DNA of 64,000 nt, taken from NCBI RefSeq assembly GCF_000702205.1, contig NZ_JNKW01000008.1, positions 51,059 to 115,058 of the forward strand, read 5' to 3'. The DNA comes from Lachnospira multipara LB2003 (GTDB lineage Bacteria > Bacillota > Clostridia > Lachnospirales > Lachnospiraceae). Below the pieces are notes generated by a model that saw only the letters and a list, made by a program, of their open reading frames with translations, searched no databases and was not told where the DNA came from. The position numbers were made by a program, and so were the translations under genes. Shown here piece by piece: positions 47,347 through 57,462 of the stretch (the first letter of the stretch is position 1; every line of letters begins with the position of its first letter).

Positions 47347-49806
47347 CTATTCCTTAGAATACTTCTTTTTTAGGCTTGTCATTAAGTCCACAATTCTATT
47401 CTTAGCATCAAAAGAATATGCATAACCATGTAGTGACTTAGCTTTTTGCATTAAAGCTTTAGAATTAGCCCATACTAAAATTGCTGATTTACCCTTACCA
47501 TTTTTAGCTTCTTGAATAAGGTTAGCTGCAGCACTATTACCATCAAAAGCAATTACCATAGATGGACGACGTTCAAAGATTTCATAGTTGAAACTCTTAT
47601 AAATACCCATTGCCTGTGCTTCTGTAGATACCCTTACCTTAACACCAGCCTTCTTGATTTTTTCAGCTTCATGTTTTGTAAGGACTGCAGGTACGAAAGA
47701 ATAAATTCTAAAATTCTTTTCATTATGTTCTAGAAGATACTTTTCATAACCTGAAATCTTGTGACCTATCACAAAGCAAACTTCCTCTGGATTTAAGTAT
47801 TCTAGCATTTCGTCAATCTGCTTTGTAGCATTGGCACTAAGCTTAGTAGCTCTGTTTTCTGTATTAAAGCTTCCACCAACTAAGACAATTGGGAATCTAT
47901 CCCATGTGATTTCTTGAATCTGTTCCTTTAACTCCTTATTAGAATCATACTTAAGCTCACGCTTTGACTTATTAGATTTAATCTTAACTGTCTGCATCTT
48001 ATCAAGTAAAACTTCCTCAAAATCCTTGTTCTTAACAAGTCTTTCAAAGGCTGCCTTCTTATCAGAATAAGCCTGCTGACTTTCTTCAATAATCTTCGTT
48101 TCGGCATCCTTCATAAGCTGCACTTCCTTATCGGTTAGCCCAAGCATTTTCTTTAAAGACAATTCTTCTTCAATAGCATCTGTACCGTAAAGCGCTGCAC
48201 CATCAGTTCCCTGAACGCAGGCAATACCATGCTTTAAATACTGCTTTAGAGGATGTTTTTCTAGTGTATTTAAATTATTAAGTCTTACATTACTTGAAAT
48301 CTGGAATTCTAGCACTACGTTATTATCAATTAACTGCTTTAGTGTATCCTTACCCTTCTTACTTGTAAGACTATAAGTGTAGAGTCCATGTCCAAGGCGC
48401 ATCTTTGGCATCTTCTGGCCTGGTTCAAGGGAATCCTTAACACACTCAATTGAATGTGCAATGTTATCCTTCTGACTATCATTCTCTCCAGCATGAACTC
48501 TAATTACAAAGCTTGGATCAGAAGCGGCAATCTTAACTAATTCCTTAAATGCTGGCTTTAAAGTAATAATATCATTGATCTCTTCACCAACAAAATCACA
48601 ACCTGCCACATATGGGTCTAGAGCTGTTGCCTTTAAAACCTCTAAGTTTTGCTCAAGGTAATTATCAGGTGTTATGGCATCCTTAATAATTGTAAGTGGA
48701 ATTCGTCTCATAGCTGCAAGGAATCTAATCATTACGCCTGTTTCCTGATAGATACTTGGCATAACCTCATGTACCTGACGTAACATTTCTAATGACTCGT
48801 ATTTCTTAACTAAAGTTGTATCACTGATTTCTGCATAAACAATTCCCTGTCTTTTGTAGCTTCTTGCAATCCAAAGTAACTTATCCTGGAAAATTGTGTT
48901 GTGGCAATAAGCTGGATTTTCTCTATCACGAATCATCTGTGAAAGTGCTGCTCTTACATCTAAATCCGGTATCATATCCTTCTTAGCTAAACTTATCTTC
49001 TCTTCGCTTTCAACACCCTTACAGAATACATATCGATAAATGTATACCTTCTCTAAGTTAGTAAATACAGCTTGTCCATCCTTAATAACTGCAAGAGAAC
49101 CTCTGATTTTGACAATATTTTCTTCAGCATTATCCAAGTTATTTAGAATTAAATCAGCAAAATTAATAAAGGTGTTATCGTTGATTTTACGATCAAGATA
49201 CTTGCCCTTAAGTTCTGATGTTACAAACTGTCTTGCAACTTTTTCTCTCTGCTCTTCTAACTTATCCCACTGACTCTGAGTCAATTTAAGGTCCAATTTT
49301 TTCACATAATAAAGTGGGTATCTAATCTGATGAGCAATACCTAAGGCAATTAGCACATCGCCTGTTAAATTGCCGTTCATATGAGTATGAAGGTCTGCTC
49401 GAAATTTTAAATCCTTACGAATAAAAGTCTCAAAAAGTGTCTTATCTAGTGGAAGTAGGGCCTCCTTTGACTGACTCATTAAAGTCTTAGCTATAGCTGG
49501 AATTGTGGCTTTTACTTCGACTCTTCCATCTGGGAAAATTCTTGCTATTTCAGTGTCCTGAAATTTAAAAATATAGTTTTCTTTATTGTTACCGTCTATA
49601 AAACAAGGAACTTCTCCCTTAATTACAAGCATATCATTCTCATCTTTAGTAAGTTCTAAGTCACAAATCTTAGCTATATTTCGAATTAAATTTCCTGATG
49701 CATGATTTGGTGTTTTTAAACAATAATACATTCTATCTAAATCTTTATATAGATTTACAATAATATCTTTTTCCTTATCTAGAAAAAACCAAGCAAAATA
49801 TGTCAT
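47347..49806 (-). CDS. Adenosine-deaminase-like protein with C-terminal SLOG-like domain
   Basis: The protein of about 819 residues joins three parts. Residues 1-130 are unrecognised. Residues about 135-560 are adenosine-deaminase-like: ADLHTHMNG with both metal-ligand His, RVHAGEN (His, Glu), RLGHGLY and GTDGAAL, where the first Asp of the usual TDD is kept but the second is Gly. Several long inserts make it larger than housekeeping ADA (about 340 residues). Residues about 635-800 look Rossmann/SLOG-like (IVLVGGSFNTE, VCFVIGHKISGYEKYL, PSMVIAFDGNSAAANLI). I start at ATG 49806, 9 bases after GAAAGG. No partner gene is adjacent. It may be a deaminase tied to nucleotide sensing; function is unknown. 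Confidence 0.7.
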   Translation of the reverse strand: MTYFAWFFLDKEKDIIVNLYKDLDRMYYCLKTPNHASGNLIRNIAKICDLELTKDENDMLVIKGEVPCFIDGNNKENYIFKFQDTEIARIFPDGRVEVKATIPAIAKTLMSQSKEALLPLDKTLFETFIRKDLKFRADLHTHMNGNLTGDVLIALGIAHQIRYPLYYVKKLDLKLTQSQWDKLEEQREKVARQFVTSELKGKYLDRKINDNTFINFADLILNNLDNAEENIVKIRGSLAVIKDGQAVFTNLEKVYIYRYVFCKGVESEEKISLAKKDMIPDLDVRAALSQMIRDRENPAYCHNTIFQDKLLWIARSYKRQGIVYAEISDTTLVKKYESLEMLRQVHEVMPSIYQETGVMIRFLAAMRRIPLTIIKDAITPDNYLEQNLEVLKATALDPYVAGCDFVGEEINDIITLKPAFKELVKIAASDPSFVIRVHAGENDSQKDNIAHSIECVKDSLEPGQKMPKMRLGHGLYTYSLTSKKGKDTLKQLIDNNVVLEFQISSNVRLNNLNTLEKHPLKQYLKHGIACVQGTDGAALYGTDAIEEELSLKKMLGLTDKEVQLMKDAETKIIEESQQAYSDKKAAFERLVKNKDFEEVLLDKMQTVKIKSNKSKRELKYDSNKELKEQIQEITWDRFPIVLVGGSFNTENRATKLSANATKQIDEMLEYLNPEEVCFVIGHKISGYEKYLLEHNEKNFRIYSFVPAVLTKHEAEKIKKAGVKVRVSTEAQAMGIYKSFNYEIFERRPSMVIAFDGNSAAANLIQEAKNGKGKSAILVWANSKALMQKAKSLHGYAYSFDAKNRIVDLMTSLKKKYSKE

Positions 49807-49883
49807 TTGTATATACCTTTCTTTAGTCACTGTTATAGTTTCTTATTTCTCTTATTATATCCTAAAATCATCTTAAATAAAAG

Positions 49884-49906
49884 AAAGACGGCATAAAACC
49901 GTCTTT
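49884..49906 (-). terminator. Terminator after ybaK
   Basis: AAAGACGG / CCGTCTTT stem with 7-base loop and T-run on both sides, directly after the ybaK stop. Confidence 0.85.
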
Positions 49907-49910
49907 TTTA

Positions 49911-50387
49911 TTACATAACAATATCAACTACATCAGCATTAGTTACTTTTATTAGATCTTTTGGGGCAAGTTCAAGAGTTAAGCCTACTCGACCCCCGCT
50001 AATATAGATTTTGTCATAATCTAAGCAACTACTATGAATTACAGTTTTAAAATTTTTCTTCATACCAAGTGGGCTACAGCCACCTCTAATATAACCTGTA
50101 AGTTTGGTTAAATCCTTTACATGAATTAATTCTACATTCTTCTCACCCACAGCTTTAGCGGCCTTCTTAAAATCCACTTCAAGAGCTACAGGAATTACAT
50201 AGACATAGTGTTCTCCTGACTTTCCAACAGCAACTAAAGTCTTAAAACTTCTATCTGGGTCATGACCTAGGATTTCGGCTGAATGTACACCATCTGTAAA
50301 TTCCTTAGCATCATAGGTCTCTTCTGTATATGCAATTTTATTTTTTTCCAAAAAACGCATAGCGTTTGTCTTTGCTTCTTTTGCCAT
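49911..50387 (-). CDS. ybaK: YbaK-family Cys-tRNA(Pro)/aminoacyl-tRNA deacylase
   Basis: YbaK-type proteins remove mischarged cysteine from tRNA-Pro. The 158-residue protein shows the family pattern TNAMRFLEKNKIAY, KTLVAVG, YVIPVALEVDFKKAAKA and TGYIRGGCSPLGMKK with the conserved Lys and Gly residues of the INS fold. Length matches. The ATG follows AAGGAGTGATAT. It appears monocistronic. Substrate is assigned from the family, not from this sequence. Confidence 0.92.
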   Translation of the reverse strand: MAKEAKTNAMRFLEKNKIAYTEETYDAKEFTDGVHSAEILGHDPDRSFKTLVAVGKSGEHYVYVIPVALEVDFKKAAKAVGEKNVELIHVKDLTKLTGYIRGGCSPLGMKKNFKTVIHSSCLDYDKIYISGGRVGLTLELAPKDLIKVTNADVVDIVM

Positions 50388-50523
50388 TATATCACTCCTT
50401 ATATATTATGATATCATACCATATTATTTTAAAGATAAAAGAGCATTTATTCTTTTTTAATAGACATTGTAACAAAATTCCATTATAAAAGCTATGATTT
50501 ATAGCTGAAAGTGACTTAAACAA

Positions 50524-50559
50524 AAACCGAATTTAGATTTTCAAATCTAAATCCGGTTT
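50524..50559 (-). terminator. pepT terminator
   Basis: AAACCGAATTTAGAT pairs with ATCTAAATCCGGTTT (one bulge), with T-run on the minus strand. Confidence 0.85.
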
Positions 50560-50601
50560 CTATATTTCTACTATCTTACAAATTTATTATAAAAGAGTCT
50601 C

Positions 50602-51834
50602 TTATTTAGCAAAATTACAACAAGCAAGTAAAGTAAGCATCTCTGCAATCTTTTCCATAGATTCTACGCATACATATTCATAAATACCATGGAAGTTATG
50701 TCCACCTGCACAAAGGTTTGGACAAGGTAAGCCCTTATATGAAAGTGCTGCACCATCTGTACCACCACGAATTGGAACTACCTTAGGCACTACATCTAAC
50801 TTCTTGAAAGCTTCAACTGCACCATTTACTAAGAACATGTAATCTGGCTCAACCTTTTCTCTCATGTTGTAGTATGTATCTGAAATATCAGCTGTTACTC
50901 TACCTTCACCATACTTCTGATTTAAGAAGCTTGCAACTGACTTAAGTAATTCCTTCTTAGCTTCAAACTTAGCTCTATCATGATCTCTTACAATATACTG
51001 TAACTTAGCTTCGCTTGTGTTACCTTCCATGCTAATAAGATGAATGAAACCTTCGTAACCTTCTGTGTATTCAGGCTTTTCATTCTGAGGTAACATATGC
51101 TCAAATTCCATAGCAATTGAAGCTGCGTTAACCATCTTATTCTTAGCTTCACCTGGATGAACATTTCTACCAGCCACCTTAATTACTGCAGCTGCAGCGT
51201 TGAAGTTTTCAAACTCGATTTCTCCAAGAGCACCACCATCAACTGTATATGCATAATCTGCACCGAATCTTTCTAAGTCAAAGTGTGCTGTACCAACACC
51301 GATTTCTTCATCTGGTGTAAAGGCAATAGCAATTCTACCATGCTTTCTTTCTGGATGATTGATGATTTCGCTAGCCATTGTCATGATTTCTGCAATACCT
51401 GACTTATCATCAGAACCAAGTAGTGTTGTACCATCTGTAACTATAAGTGACTTTCCCTTGTAATCAAGTAATTCTGGGAAATCAACAGGACTCATCTTAA
51501 TGTCCTTTTCCTTATTTAAAATGATTTCGCTTCCATCATAGTTTTCAATTGTTCTTGGCTTAACATCCTTACCACTAGCATCTGGTGCTGTATCCATGTG
51601 TGAGATAAAACCAAGAGTCTTAGTATTCTCTGGATCATTAGCTGGGATGTGACCATAAACATAGCAATACTTCTCATCAAGATAAGCATCCTCTATACCC
51701 ATCTCAAGCATTTCCTTTTGTAACATTCTAGCAAGATCAAACTGTCTAGCTGTACTAGGGCTTGTCTGGCTTTCATCATCTGATGTAGTGTGAACACTAA
51801 CATATCTTAAAAATTTCTCAATAACTTCTGACAT
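50602..51834 (-). CDS. pepT: Peptidase T (tripeptidase)
   Basis: PepT is a zinc aminotripeptidase of the M20 family acting in the cytoplasm. The 410-residue protein shows FISHMDTAPD (metal His/Asp), LLGSDDKSG, FTPDEEIGVG (catalytic Glu) and GGHNFHG (metal His). The ATG at 51834 follows AGGAGAATAT; an 18-codon upstream extension has no ribosome binding site. It is monocistronic with its own terminator. Length is typical of PepT. Confidence 0.96.
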   Translation of the reverse strand: MSEVIEKFLRYVSVHTTSDDESQTSPSTARQFDLARMLQKEMLEMGIEDAYLDEKYCYVYGHIPANDPENTKTLGFISHMDTAPDASGKDVKPRTIENYDGSEIILNKEKDIKMSPVDFPELLDYKGKSLIVTDGTTLLGSDDKSGIAEIMTMASEIINHPERKHGRIAIAFTPDEEIGVGTAHFDLERFGADYAYTVDGGALGEIEFENFNAAAAVIKVAGRNVHPGEAKNKMVNAASIAMEFEHMLPQNEKPEYTEGYEGFIHLISMEGNTSEAKLQYIVRDHDRAKFEAKKELLKSVASFLNQKYGEGRVTADISDTYYNMREKVEPDYMFLVNGAVEAFKKLDVVPKVVPIRGGTDGAALSYKGLPCPNLCAGGHNFHGIYEYVCVESMEKIAEMLTLLACCNFAK

Positions 51835-52028
51835 ATATTCTCCTGCCTTTATATAAATAAATGTTTTTGCCCCATGATTATAGCACATTTACTTATACTT
51901 ATAAACTCTACATTCGTAAGGCCTTAGATTTGAAAAATATTATACTTTTCGTTTAATTTATTTACATCTGATATTATATATGTTAAAATATATTATAATA
52001 TATTTTAATTTAAAAAAGGGGGAATATT

Positions 52029-53120
52029 GTGAAAAAAAATAAATTTTTTACTTTTTTATCATTATTAGTTATTATTATTGTATTTTTTAATTCTCGTACA
52101 ACAAAAGCTGAAACCTGTAATAATTTGAACGTAAGTAGCTTATCTATATCGTCTGATTATGACGATTATGCAAAAGAAGTTTATTTACAACATTTAAATG
52201 TATTAATAAAAACTGGAGATTTAAAACATTCTATTTCAAATTATTATCTTGGACATCCATTTACAGTTTTCAACGTTACCAACGATAATTATAATGCTTG
52301 TTATCCAATTATTTCTAATATAGATAAAAAGATTGAAGCTATATTGGAAATAAATTATGATACTTCCTTTTCAGCATCAATGTCTATTTCTTTTTCTAAG
52401 GAATTAAATCAATTCGTTTCAAATTACAGCGGAAATTATGCATTTATTTCAGATGGTATTAACTTATATGCTTATAATGAAACACAATTTATTAAAATTT
52501 ACAGTATGTTTGATAATATCAATTTTTTAGATATAAACACTGTTAAAAACTCATCGTTCGACTATAATAATACTACATTGCTTAATTATAACGATCTGCT
52601 TAATAAATTAAATGTTACTTATCAACCTCAACTTTACAATTTAACAGGTATAGATCGTCCATCATCATATAAAACCATTAATGTTAAAGGGGTAAGTCAA
52701 GTTGGTGACACTTGTTGGGCAGCTACATGTGCAGCTCTAATTAATTATTATAAAAATACAAATTTATCATGCATAGATGTTGCCAAATATGTTTATGGCG
52801 ATAATTGGAATAATAGAGGAACATGGACAGTAATTGAAAAAGCATATAACCATTGGAATCTTTATCCTAATCAAACAGAAACTATAAGTTTTACACAAAT
52901 AAAAAACAATATTAATAATAACAAACCCATGCATTTAGGTTTGACAAATCATTCTGTTGGATTAATCGGTTATGAATATTGGAATAGTTCTAATAAAATA
53001 CTTATTTTACTAGAACCAAATGGTGGTAGACACAGTAGCGTTTCATTAAATGATAATGGTAATTTTTCATATGAGCTAGGAGGGCATTCAAAATCATGGA
53101 TTTACACAAGATACTTCTAA
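52029..53120 (+). CDS. Secreted papain-like cysteine protease
   Basis: The protein begins with a signal peptide (KKNKFFTFLSLLVIIIVFF, cleavage near TKA-ET). The propeptide-like region spans about 30-215. The C-terminal domain (about 220-363) has VSQVGDTCWAATCAALINYY with the oxyanion Gln and catalytic Cys, then TNHSVGLIGYEYW with His and ILLEPNGG with the Asn/Asp. This is a papain-fold peptidase resembling C39_2 or staphopain-type enzymes. It starts with GTG after AAAGGGGG. AT content and Asn richness exceed its neighbours, a possible sign of transfer. It overlaps the next gene by 25 bp. Confidence 0.8.
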   Translation: MKKNKFFTFLSLLVIIIVFFNSRTTKAETCNNLNVSSLSISSDYDDYAKEVYLQHLNVLIKTGDLKHSISNYYLGHPFTVFNVTNDNYNACYPIISNIDKKIEAILEINYDTSFSASMSISFSKELNQFVSNYSGNYAFISDGINLYAYNETQFIKIYSMFDNINFLDINTVKNSSFDYNNTTLLNYNDLLNKLNVTYQPQLYNLTGIDRPSSYKTINVKGVSQVGDTCWAATCAALINYYKNTNLSCIDVAKYVYGDNWNNRGTWTVIEKAYNHWNLYPNQTETISFTQIKNNINNNKPMHLGLTNHSVGLIGYEYWNSSNKILILLEPNGGRHSSVSLNDNGNFSYELGGHSKSWIYTRYF

Positions 53121-53602
53121 AGCTATCTATAATAACAATTATATTAAGTATAACTGCTTGTTCTACTTCGGTTAAATATAGCTCAATAATCCCAAGAGAT
53201 GAAAAAGGCTATCCAAAAGCAAACTGTCTTATAATTAATAAAACAGTCTACACTATTGGTGATACCTCTTTAACTTATTTTGATCAAAAAAAATACGAAG
53301 TTAACATTTCCCGCGAAAGCCTTAAAAATAACACTCTTACTGTTGTTTTACCTACCATGTACGCAATTAACACTTGGATAATCTCTGACTCTAATGACTA
53401 TAAAGCCATAAATACTGACATAGAAGAATGTTACATTAAAGGGGTTGTCCCAGAAGGTCCCTCATCTGACCTAAAAATTTTTAAGATTGAGATTTCAGAT
53501 AATTGCCAATCAATTTCCTTTAAATGGACCAATGTTAATTATATGAACGAAGATTTTGAGAATATTGAAGAAGATTCATTATTATTAATAAATATAGACT
53601 AA
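53096..53602 (+). CDS. Lipoprotein, possibly a cysteine-protease inhibitor (chagasin-like)
   Basis: The 168-residue protein has a lipoprotein signal (KLSIITIILSITACSTS; lipobox ITAC), so it should be anchored at the outer face of the membrane. The mature part is mostly beta-strand. Its segment NTLTVVLPTMYAINTWI and the later VPEGPSSDLKIFKIEI / SISFKWTN fall where chagasin (I42) inhibitors have their NPTTGY-W, G-G and RPW loops, though the motifs are degenerate. The start overlaps the protease gene, with GGAGGG 11 bases ahead. Staphopain genes are likewise followed by their inhibitor. Inhibitor function is inferred. Confidence 0.5.
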   Translation: MDLHKILLKLSIITIILSITACSTSVKYSSIIPRDEKGYPKANCLIINKTVYTIGDTSLTYFDQKKYEVNISRESLKNNTLTVVLPTMYAINTWIISDSNDYKAINTDIEECYIKGVVPEGPSSDLKIFKIEISDNCQSISFKWTNVNYMNEDFENIEEDSLLLINID

Positions 53603-53607
53603 AATAA

Positions 53608-53644
53608 AGAGATGAAAATTGTTTTACATGCAATTTTCATCTCT
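53608..53644. terminator. Bidirectional terminator between the lipoprotein and GH13 genes
   Basis: AGAGATGAAAATTG / CAATTTTCATCTCT, a perfect 14-bp stem with 9-base loop between convergent genes. Confidence 0.85.
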
Positions 53645-53653
53645 GTTAATTTA

Positions 53654-55321
53654 TTACTCATACCTATAAACTCTACATTCGTAAGGCCTTAGAATATCTA
53701 GTCTATGTCCATCCTCATAATTACTAAGTTTAAGTTCGCCCTTTAGGCCTACATATTCTTCTGGCATTTTATAGCTTCTATATTTCCCTTTTAAATTACA
53801 GATTATTAAAAACTTTTCTGAAGATAATGTTCTTTCATAAGTATATACATTTTTATCCTTAGGAAAATATTCCTTATAGTCACCCCATATGAGTGCGTCG
53901 TTATCTTTCCTTAATTTAAGGGCTTTTCTATAAAAATTTAAAATGCTCTTTTCATCCTCTTCCTGGGCTTTCACATTTACCTTCTTATAGTTAGGATTTA
54001 AGTAAAACCAAGGTTTCACCGTAGAGAAGCCAGCATATTTTTCATCAGACCACTGCATTGGTGTTCTAGCTGAATCCCTTGAACCCTCGCCAATATAGTA
54101 AAGACGCTGGGATTTGGACTTCTTAGTATGAAAGGTCATGTATGCATTTTTAGAGGAAATATCCTCATACTTATCGATAGAATTTAAGCGGAGGTTAGTC
54201 ATACCAATTTCCTGTCCTTGGTAAATAAAAGGGCATCCTTGAAGGAAAATGTAACTAGCTGCCAAACTTGTAGCACTCTCCCTCCACATCTTCTCACTAC
54301 CATATCTACTAACAACCCTTGGATGATCGTGATTCTCAATATACACACAATTCCAAGATTTGCCATTCATGGCGTACTGCCACTTTGAGAATGCTTTCTT
54401 ATATTTAATCACGCTAAATGGTCGCCTAATAAAATCCGAGAGGAAATTATCGGCATTCATGTAATCAAAGGTAATTACCATATCTAAAGATTTCGTATCC
54501 CCAGTTAAATAAGGCATTGCCTTATCTGGGCCTGTCATTGGCATCTCACCCATCTGGAAGCAATCGTAATCCTCGCAGACTTCTCTAAATTCCTTCATAT
54601 ACTCATGAATATGTGGGCCATGCTGAGTGTAACGAAGACCATTAATCATTGGAAGTTCAGGGTATCCATTAGGAAGTCCCTCCACTTTAGATATAAAGGC
54701 AATGGAATCTTCTCTAAATCCATCAACTCCTAAATCAAGCCAAAAGCGCATAATATCTTTGATTTCCTCACGAACCCTTGGGTTATCCATATTTAAATCA
54801 GGTTGTTTCTTAGCAAAAAAATGTAAATAGTACTGTCCTCTTTCTTCGTTATATTCCCATGCTTTGCCTTCAAAAAGCGAATTCCAATTATTAGGAAGTT
54901 TTTTATGTCCATTTTTATCAATTTTTCCATCACGCCAAATATAATAATCCTTATAAGGGTTGTCATCCCCACCCTTGCAACTTTCCTTAAACCAAAAATG
55001 TTCATCAGATGTGTGATTAATTACTAAATCCATTATGACCTTCATGCCTAGTTCATGAGCCTTATTTAAGACTTTTTTAAACTGCTCTAAATCCCCGTAG
55101 TCTGGATGAATGTCCTTATAGTCTGAAACATCATAGCCATAATCTGCATTTGGCGATGGATAAATTGGCGAAAACCAAATTCCATCAATTCCTAAAGACT
55201 TGATATATTCTAGCTTGTCATAAACCCCATACAAATCTCCGATTCCATCCCCGTTGCCATCTGCAAAAGAACGAATCCATATCTGATAAAAAGCCATCTT
55301 TTTAAACCAATTATTATTCAT
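53654..55321 (-). CDS. Alpha-glucosidase, GH13 family (oligo-1,6-glucosidase-like)
   Basis: The 555-residue protein is a cytosolic GH13 (subfamily 31-like) enzyme, hydrolysing alpha-glucosides. Visible GH13 motifs are MDLVINHTSDEH, GFREDSIAF (nucleophile Asp), QMGEMPM (acid/base Glu) and ENHDHPR. The N-terminus YQIWIRSFADGNGDGIGDLYG, including the calcium-binding repeat DxNGDxxGD, is typical of this group. Length is normal. It is expressed alone from a promoter in the 55322-55655 gap, which is shared with the structured island at 55466-55590. Bond specificity cannot be fixed. Confidence 0.92.
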   Translation of the reverse strand: MNNNWFKKMAFYQIWIRSFADGNGDGIGDLYGVYDKLEYIKSLGIDGIWFSPIYPSPNADYGYDVSDYKDIHPDYGDLEQFKKVLNKAHELGMKVIMDLVINHTSDEHFWFKESCKGGDDNPYKDYYIWRDGKIDKNGHKKLPNNWNSLFEGKAWEYNEERGQYYLHFFAKKQPDLNMDNPRVREEIKDIMRFWLDLGVDGFREDSIAFISKVEGLPNGYPELPMINGLRYTQHGPHIHEYMKEFREVCEDYDCFQMGEMPMTGPDKAMPYLTGDTKSLDMVITFDYMNADNFLSDFIRRPFSVIKYKKAFSKWQYAMNGKSWNCVYIENHDHPRVVSRYGSEKMWRESATSLAASYIFLQGCPFIYQGQEIGMTNLRLNSIDKYEDISSKNAYMTFHTKKSKSQRLYYIGEGSRDSARTPMQWSDEKYAGFSTVKPWFYLNPNYKKVNVKAQEEDEKSILNFYRKALKLRKDNDALIWGDYKEYFPKDKNVYTYERTLSSEKFLIICNLKGKYRSYKMPEEYVGLKGELKLSNYEDGHRLDILRPYECRVYRYE

Positions 55322-55465
55322 ATTTATCCCCTTTATATAAAATTAGTTTGAGCACTATATACATTTTCACAAAAACATATTACTAACTACATTATACTAA
55401 TATTATTAAATAAATGCAAGAATTCCTAGTGCCGAGACTATGGGCAAAGATACACATATATTTAA

Positions 55466-55590
55466 CTCAGTCGGGGTACAAGCTCCGACTGAGATAAACG
55501 CTCCGCGAGGATGCGCACGGATTCGGACAGGAATTTGTCTGCTGAAGCAGACCCGAATCCGGCGCGCAAGACTCGCGAGCGAGTCTTGAC
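55466..55590. repeat. GC-rich island of three hairpins with a dispersed repeat
   Basis: In an otherwise AT-rich gap, this stretch has three hairpins: CTCAGTCGG/CCGACTGAG (55466-55493); GGATTCGG/CCGAATCC (55519-55560) with inner GTCTGC-TGAA-GCAGAC; and the perfect palindrome AAGACTCGC-GA-GCGAGTCTT (55568-55587). The last part (55559-55590) recurs inverted at 62415-62444. The remainder of 55322-55697 holds AT-rich sequence with the likely bglA promoter. I see no ORF in it. Confidence 0.75.
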
Positions 55591-55649
55591 ATTTATGTTA
55601 AAATATTATCGAAAATTCACATTATGTTAATATTTATGTGCTAAATTAA

Positions 55650-57188
<1,539 letters not shown>

Positions 57189-57229
57189 GATTGCGATTGA
57201 ATCTGAGGTCGCAGAATTATATATTATTT

Positions 57230-57273
57230 TTTTGTTTCGTCAGATAGATGATACATTTTATCTGACGAAACAA
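57230..57273. repeat. Perfect 16-bp inverted repeat after the GH1 gene
   Basis: TTTGTTTCGTCAGATA / TATCTGACGAAACAAA with a 12-base loop. It has a T-run before and an A-run after on the plus strand, so it lacks the usual terminator U-tail in either direction. Confidence 0.8.
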
Positions 57274-57307
57274 AAATCAAATAGTTTTTCATTATGCTTA
57301 TAAAAAC

Positions 57308-57380
57308 AAAATCGGAGTATGCTTTTGCTGATTTTTACATAAAATCGGGATGTCAGTTCGGCGATTTTTGCATAAAATCC
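57308..57380. repeat. Two tandem 33-bp imperfect repeats
   Basis: Units at 57308-57340 and 57341-57373 start AAAATCGG and end GATTTTT-ACAT / GATTTTT-GCAT, followed by a partial AAAATCC. Each has an internal inverted pair AAAATCG/CGATTTT. The 274-bp gap otherwise holds the hairpin and the terminator. Confidence 0.8.
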
Positions 57381-57403
57381 ATACAAACACAAATTAACAA
57401 AAA

Positions 57404-57438
57404 AATGAGGCAGTAGGAAAATTTCCCACCGCCTCATT
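57404..57438 (-). terminator. Terminator after the PPi-PFK gene
   Basis: AATGAGGC / GCCTCATT with inner GTGGGAAA/TTTCCTAC stem on the minus strand, followed by seven Ts. Confidence 0.9.
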
Positions 57439-57462
57439 AATTAAGAAAGATAGATAGTTAGC

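Noticed and set aside
47347..49806. Assignment as a complete RADAR defence system
   Set aside because: Only the deaminase-like protein is present; no RdrA-like ATPase gene neighbours it, so only a loose resemblance is claimed.
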